From Alphaproteobacteria bacterium (lineage in GTDB: Bacteria; Pseudomonadota; Alphaproteobacteria; Rhodobacterales; Rhodobacteraceae), in assembly GCA_024277955.1 (NCBI GenBank), contig JAJRUE010000116.1, positions 1-7,805 of the forward strand: a DNA stretch of 7,805 nt, in the 5' to 3' direction. The notes beneath the pieces are model-generated. The model was not told the origin of the DNA and did not search any database. It was given only the letters and a program-made list of their open reading frames with translations. The position numbers and the translations under genes were made by a program. This document shows positions 6,511-7,805 of this stretch, in pieces. How positions within the stretch are numbered: position 1 is the first letter of the stretch; every line of letters starts with the position of its first letter.

Positions 6511-7461
6511 TCAGCGTGTCGAGGTCAGGATCGCTTCGACCCGGCGGTTCTTGTCGCGGCCTTCCCGGGTCAGGTTGGTGGCGCGCGGCATCAGGTAACC
6601 GACGCCCGAACTTTCCAGTTGTTTGGCGGGCACGCCGTAGTCGTCGACCAGCCGGCGCATCACCGCCGCGGCCCGGCGCTTGGACAGCGCCATGTTGGCG
6701 TCCAGATTGCCCACCGCGTCGGTGTGGCCGACCAGGGCCACGGTCTTGTCCGGGTTCGCCTTGAGCCAGGCGGCCAGTTCGCTGAGCGACCGAAAGCTGG
6801 TGCCCGTCAGTTCCGCCGAGCCGGTTGCGAAGGTCAGATCTTCCAGCGCCACCCGGCCCACGGCCACCAGTTTTTCGGCCAACGCGCCGTCGGGAAGATC
6901 GATGTTGAGCGCCGCCATGTCCGGCGACTTGGTAGATGCCAGGATTTCGGGCGGCTCCGTCTGGGGGGCGCCAACCTGGGTGACCTGGGCAAATATCGAC
7001 TGGCCGCCACGGCTGACGATCAGCGAAACATACTGCGGGTCGGGGCCAAGTTTCTGCGCCGCAAGATAGCGGAAATCGCCCAGATCGACGTGCATTTCCG
7101 GTTCCGGCAGCAAGTCCAGCTGGTAGCGAAAGTCGAAGCCGCCGCATTCGTCGGTTTCGCAGGTAAAGGAAATCTCGAACCCGGCGTCGATCAGTTGCTT
7201 GCGCAGCAGGTCGAGGATCTGCAGCGTCGAATAGGCGCCGCCAGAAATCTTCCAGGCTTCGGTGGTCACGGCGCCTTCGGCCGGCACCGTCGGCACGCGG
7301 CCGTTGCTGAACACCCCGACGGCGATCGCATAGCTGTCCATCGGCGCGGTTTGGCGCGCGCTTTGCACCGCGCCGGCCGGAAAGCTCAGCGTCACGGCGC
7401 CGGCGGCGCCCGTCAGCATCAGCCCGGCAAGGGCGGCTGTTATGGCAAGGCGCAGTTTCAT
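6511..7461 (-). CDS. OmpA family protein with DUF4892-like N-terminal domain
   Basis: This 316-residue exported protein probably tethers to or senses peptidoglycan in the periplasm. The N-terminus is a classic Sec signal (MKLRLAITAALAGLMLTG, cleavage near AAGA/VTLSF, residue 22); there is no lipobox. Residues ~40-162 resemble the DUF4892 domain, judged from recall of its layout: a helix with LQILDLLRKQLIDAGFE, a CETDEC cysteine pair (101 and 106), then YVSLIVSRGG. A proline-rich linker (165-185) leads to an OmpA/MotB-type C-terminal domain (~205-313). That domain has TFATGSAEL, GHTDAVG with the conserved Asp248, SKRRAAAV, and the terminal NRRVEA motif with the conserved arginine, which in the family bind meso-diaminopimelate of peptidoglycan. 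No transmembrane beta-barrel is evident. The start ATG overlaps the stop of the upstream peroxidase-related gene (ATGA), indicating one transcript and coupled translation. Confidence 0.88.
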   Translation of the reverse strand: MKLRLAITAALAGLMLTGAAGAVTLSFPAGAVQSARQTAPMDSYAIAVGVFSNGRVPTVPAEGAVTTEAWKISGGAYSTLQILDLLRKQLIDAGFEISFTCETDECGGFDFRYQLDLLPEPEMHVDLGDFRYLAAQKLGPDPQYVSLIVSRGGQSIFAQVTQVGAPQTEPPEILASTKSPDMAALNIDLPDGALAEKLVAVGRVALEDLTFATGSAELTGTSFRSLSELAAWLKANPDKTVALVGHTDAVGNLDANMALSKRRAAAVMRRLVDDYGVPAKQLESSGVGYLMPRATNLTREGRDKNRRVEAILTSTR

Positions 7462-7805
7462 CGGGCCTGCGCGTGGTATTCCGGGTTCGGTTGCATGTCG
7501 ATCGCCGAAGCCACCCGGTTGGTCATGTTGAAAAACCCGGTGACGCTGGCGATGTCGAAAATGTCCCGGTCGCTGAACCCGGCATCGCGCAGGGCCTGGC
7601 GGTCGGCTTCTTCGATCGTCGCGCTGGAAATGGTAAGCTTTTCGGCGAATTCAAGCATGGCGTGTTGCCGCGGCTCCAGATCGGCGGCGCGCCAGTTCAT
7701 CACCATCGCTTCGCCCAGTTCCGGTTTGCCCGACAGCGCGCGCACCGCCGCGCCATGCGCCACCTGACAATACCAGCAGCGGTTGATCGACGAAACCGCA
7801 ACCGC
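7458..7805 (-). CDS. Peroxidase-related protein, AhpD/carboxymuconolactone decarboxylase-like, C-terminal part
   Basis: Proteins of this group are small all-helical enzymes related to AhpD, in which a CxxC pair and a nearby histidine reduce peroxides or act as a thiol relay; many have no proven substrate. The frame is open to the window edge, so the N-terminal part is missing; 115 residues are visible. The active-site motif is present near the edge: CWYCQVAHG, with both cysteines and the histidine. Following segments typical of the group are seen: LEFAEKLTISSATIEEADRQ, then DIFDIASVTGFFNMTNRVASAI. The GTG inside this motif (7761-7763) is not a credible start because it would remove the CxxC. 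The assignment to the 'peroxidase-related enzyme' subgroup is from memory. The stop overlaps the OmpA-family start by four bases. Confidence 0.88.
   Translation of the reverse strand, partial: AVAVSSINRCWYCQVAHGAAVRALSGKPELGEAMVMNWRAADLEPRQHAMLEFAEKLTISSATIEEADRQALRDAGFSDRDIFDIASVTGFFNMTNRVASAIDMQPNPEYHAQAR

Noticed and set aside
5978..7147. 389-codon open frame on the - strand spanning lysR and the OmpA gene
   Set aside because: It crosses the lysR terminator and two real genes in the wrong frame; no motif supports it.
6619..7767. 382-codon open frame on the + strand opposite the OmpA and AhpD-like genes
   Set aside because: It is antisense to two well-supported genes; low-complexity Arg/Gly/His-rich sequence with no recognisable motif.

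Overview
This window looks like chromosomal DNA from a high-GC alphaproteobacterium, most likely a member of the Rhodobacteraceae (Roseobacter group). That reading rests on the strongly GC-biased codon use, the style of the proteins, and two small conserved hypothetical proteins of a kind I associate with that family. No mobile element, CRISPR array, tRNA or rRNA was seen. I found no new biological system. Most of the window is ordinary housekeeping or accessory metabolism with a few uncharacterised genes.

Left block, all on the + strand (1-3186). The 3' two thirds of ilvD (dihydroxy-acid dehydratase, branched-chain amino acid synthesis) is followed after 7 bases by a small predicted lipoprotein with a GTG start. 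After a 93-base gap comes a pair of translationally coupled unknown genes: a 257-residue protein resembling what I recall as DUF6478, and a 135-residue protein ending in a coiled coil. Two adjacent perfect 23-base palindromes close this block at 3192-3238.

Centre, + strand (3325-6427). A complete fadH encodes an NADPH-dependent 2,4-dienoyl-CoA reductase with all FMN, Fe-S, FAD and NADPH signatures. It removes double bonds during beta-oxidation of unsaturated fatty acids. After 172 bases comes a complete LysR-type regulator (CrgA/DmlR-like group), then a good Rho-independent terminator (6461-6495). The last ~250 bases of fadH, the gap and the lysR gene are clearly less GC-rich than the rest of the window.

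Right block, - strand (7805-6511), convergent with lysR. An AhpD-like, peroxidase-related protein is cut off by the window edge. It overlaps by an ATGA junction the start of a secreted OmpA-family protein. That protein has a DUF4892-like N-terminal domain and a C-terminal peptidoglycan-binding domain.

The four blocks (ilvD region, fadH, lysR, AhpD-OmpA) do not form an obvious single pathway. The most interesting points are the twin palindromes, the composition step inside fadH, and the coupled uncharacterised gene pairs.
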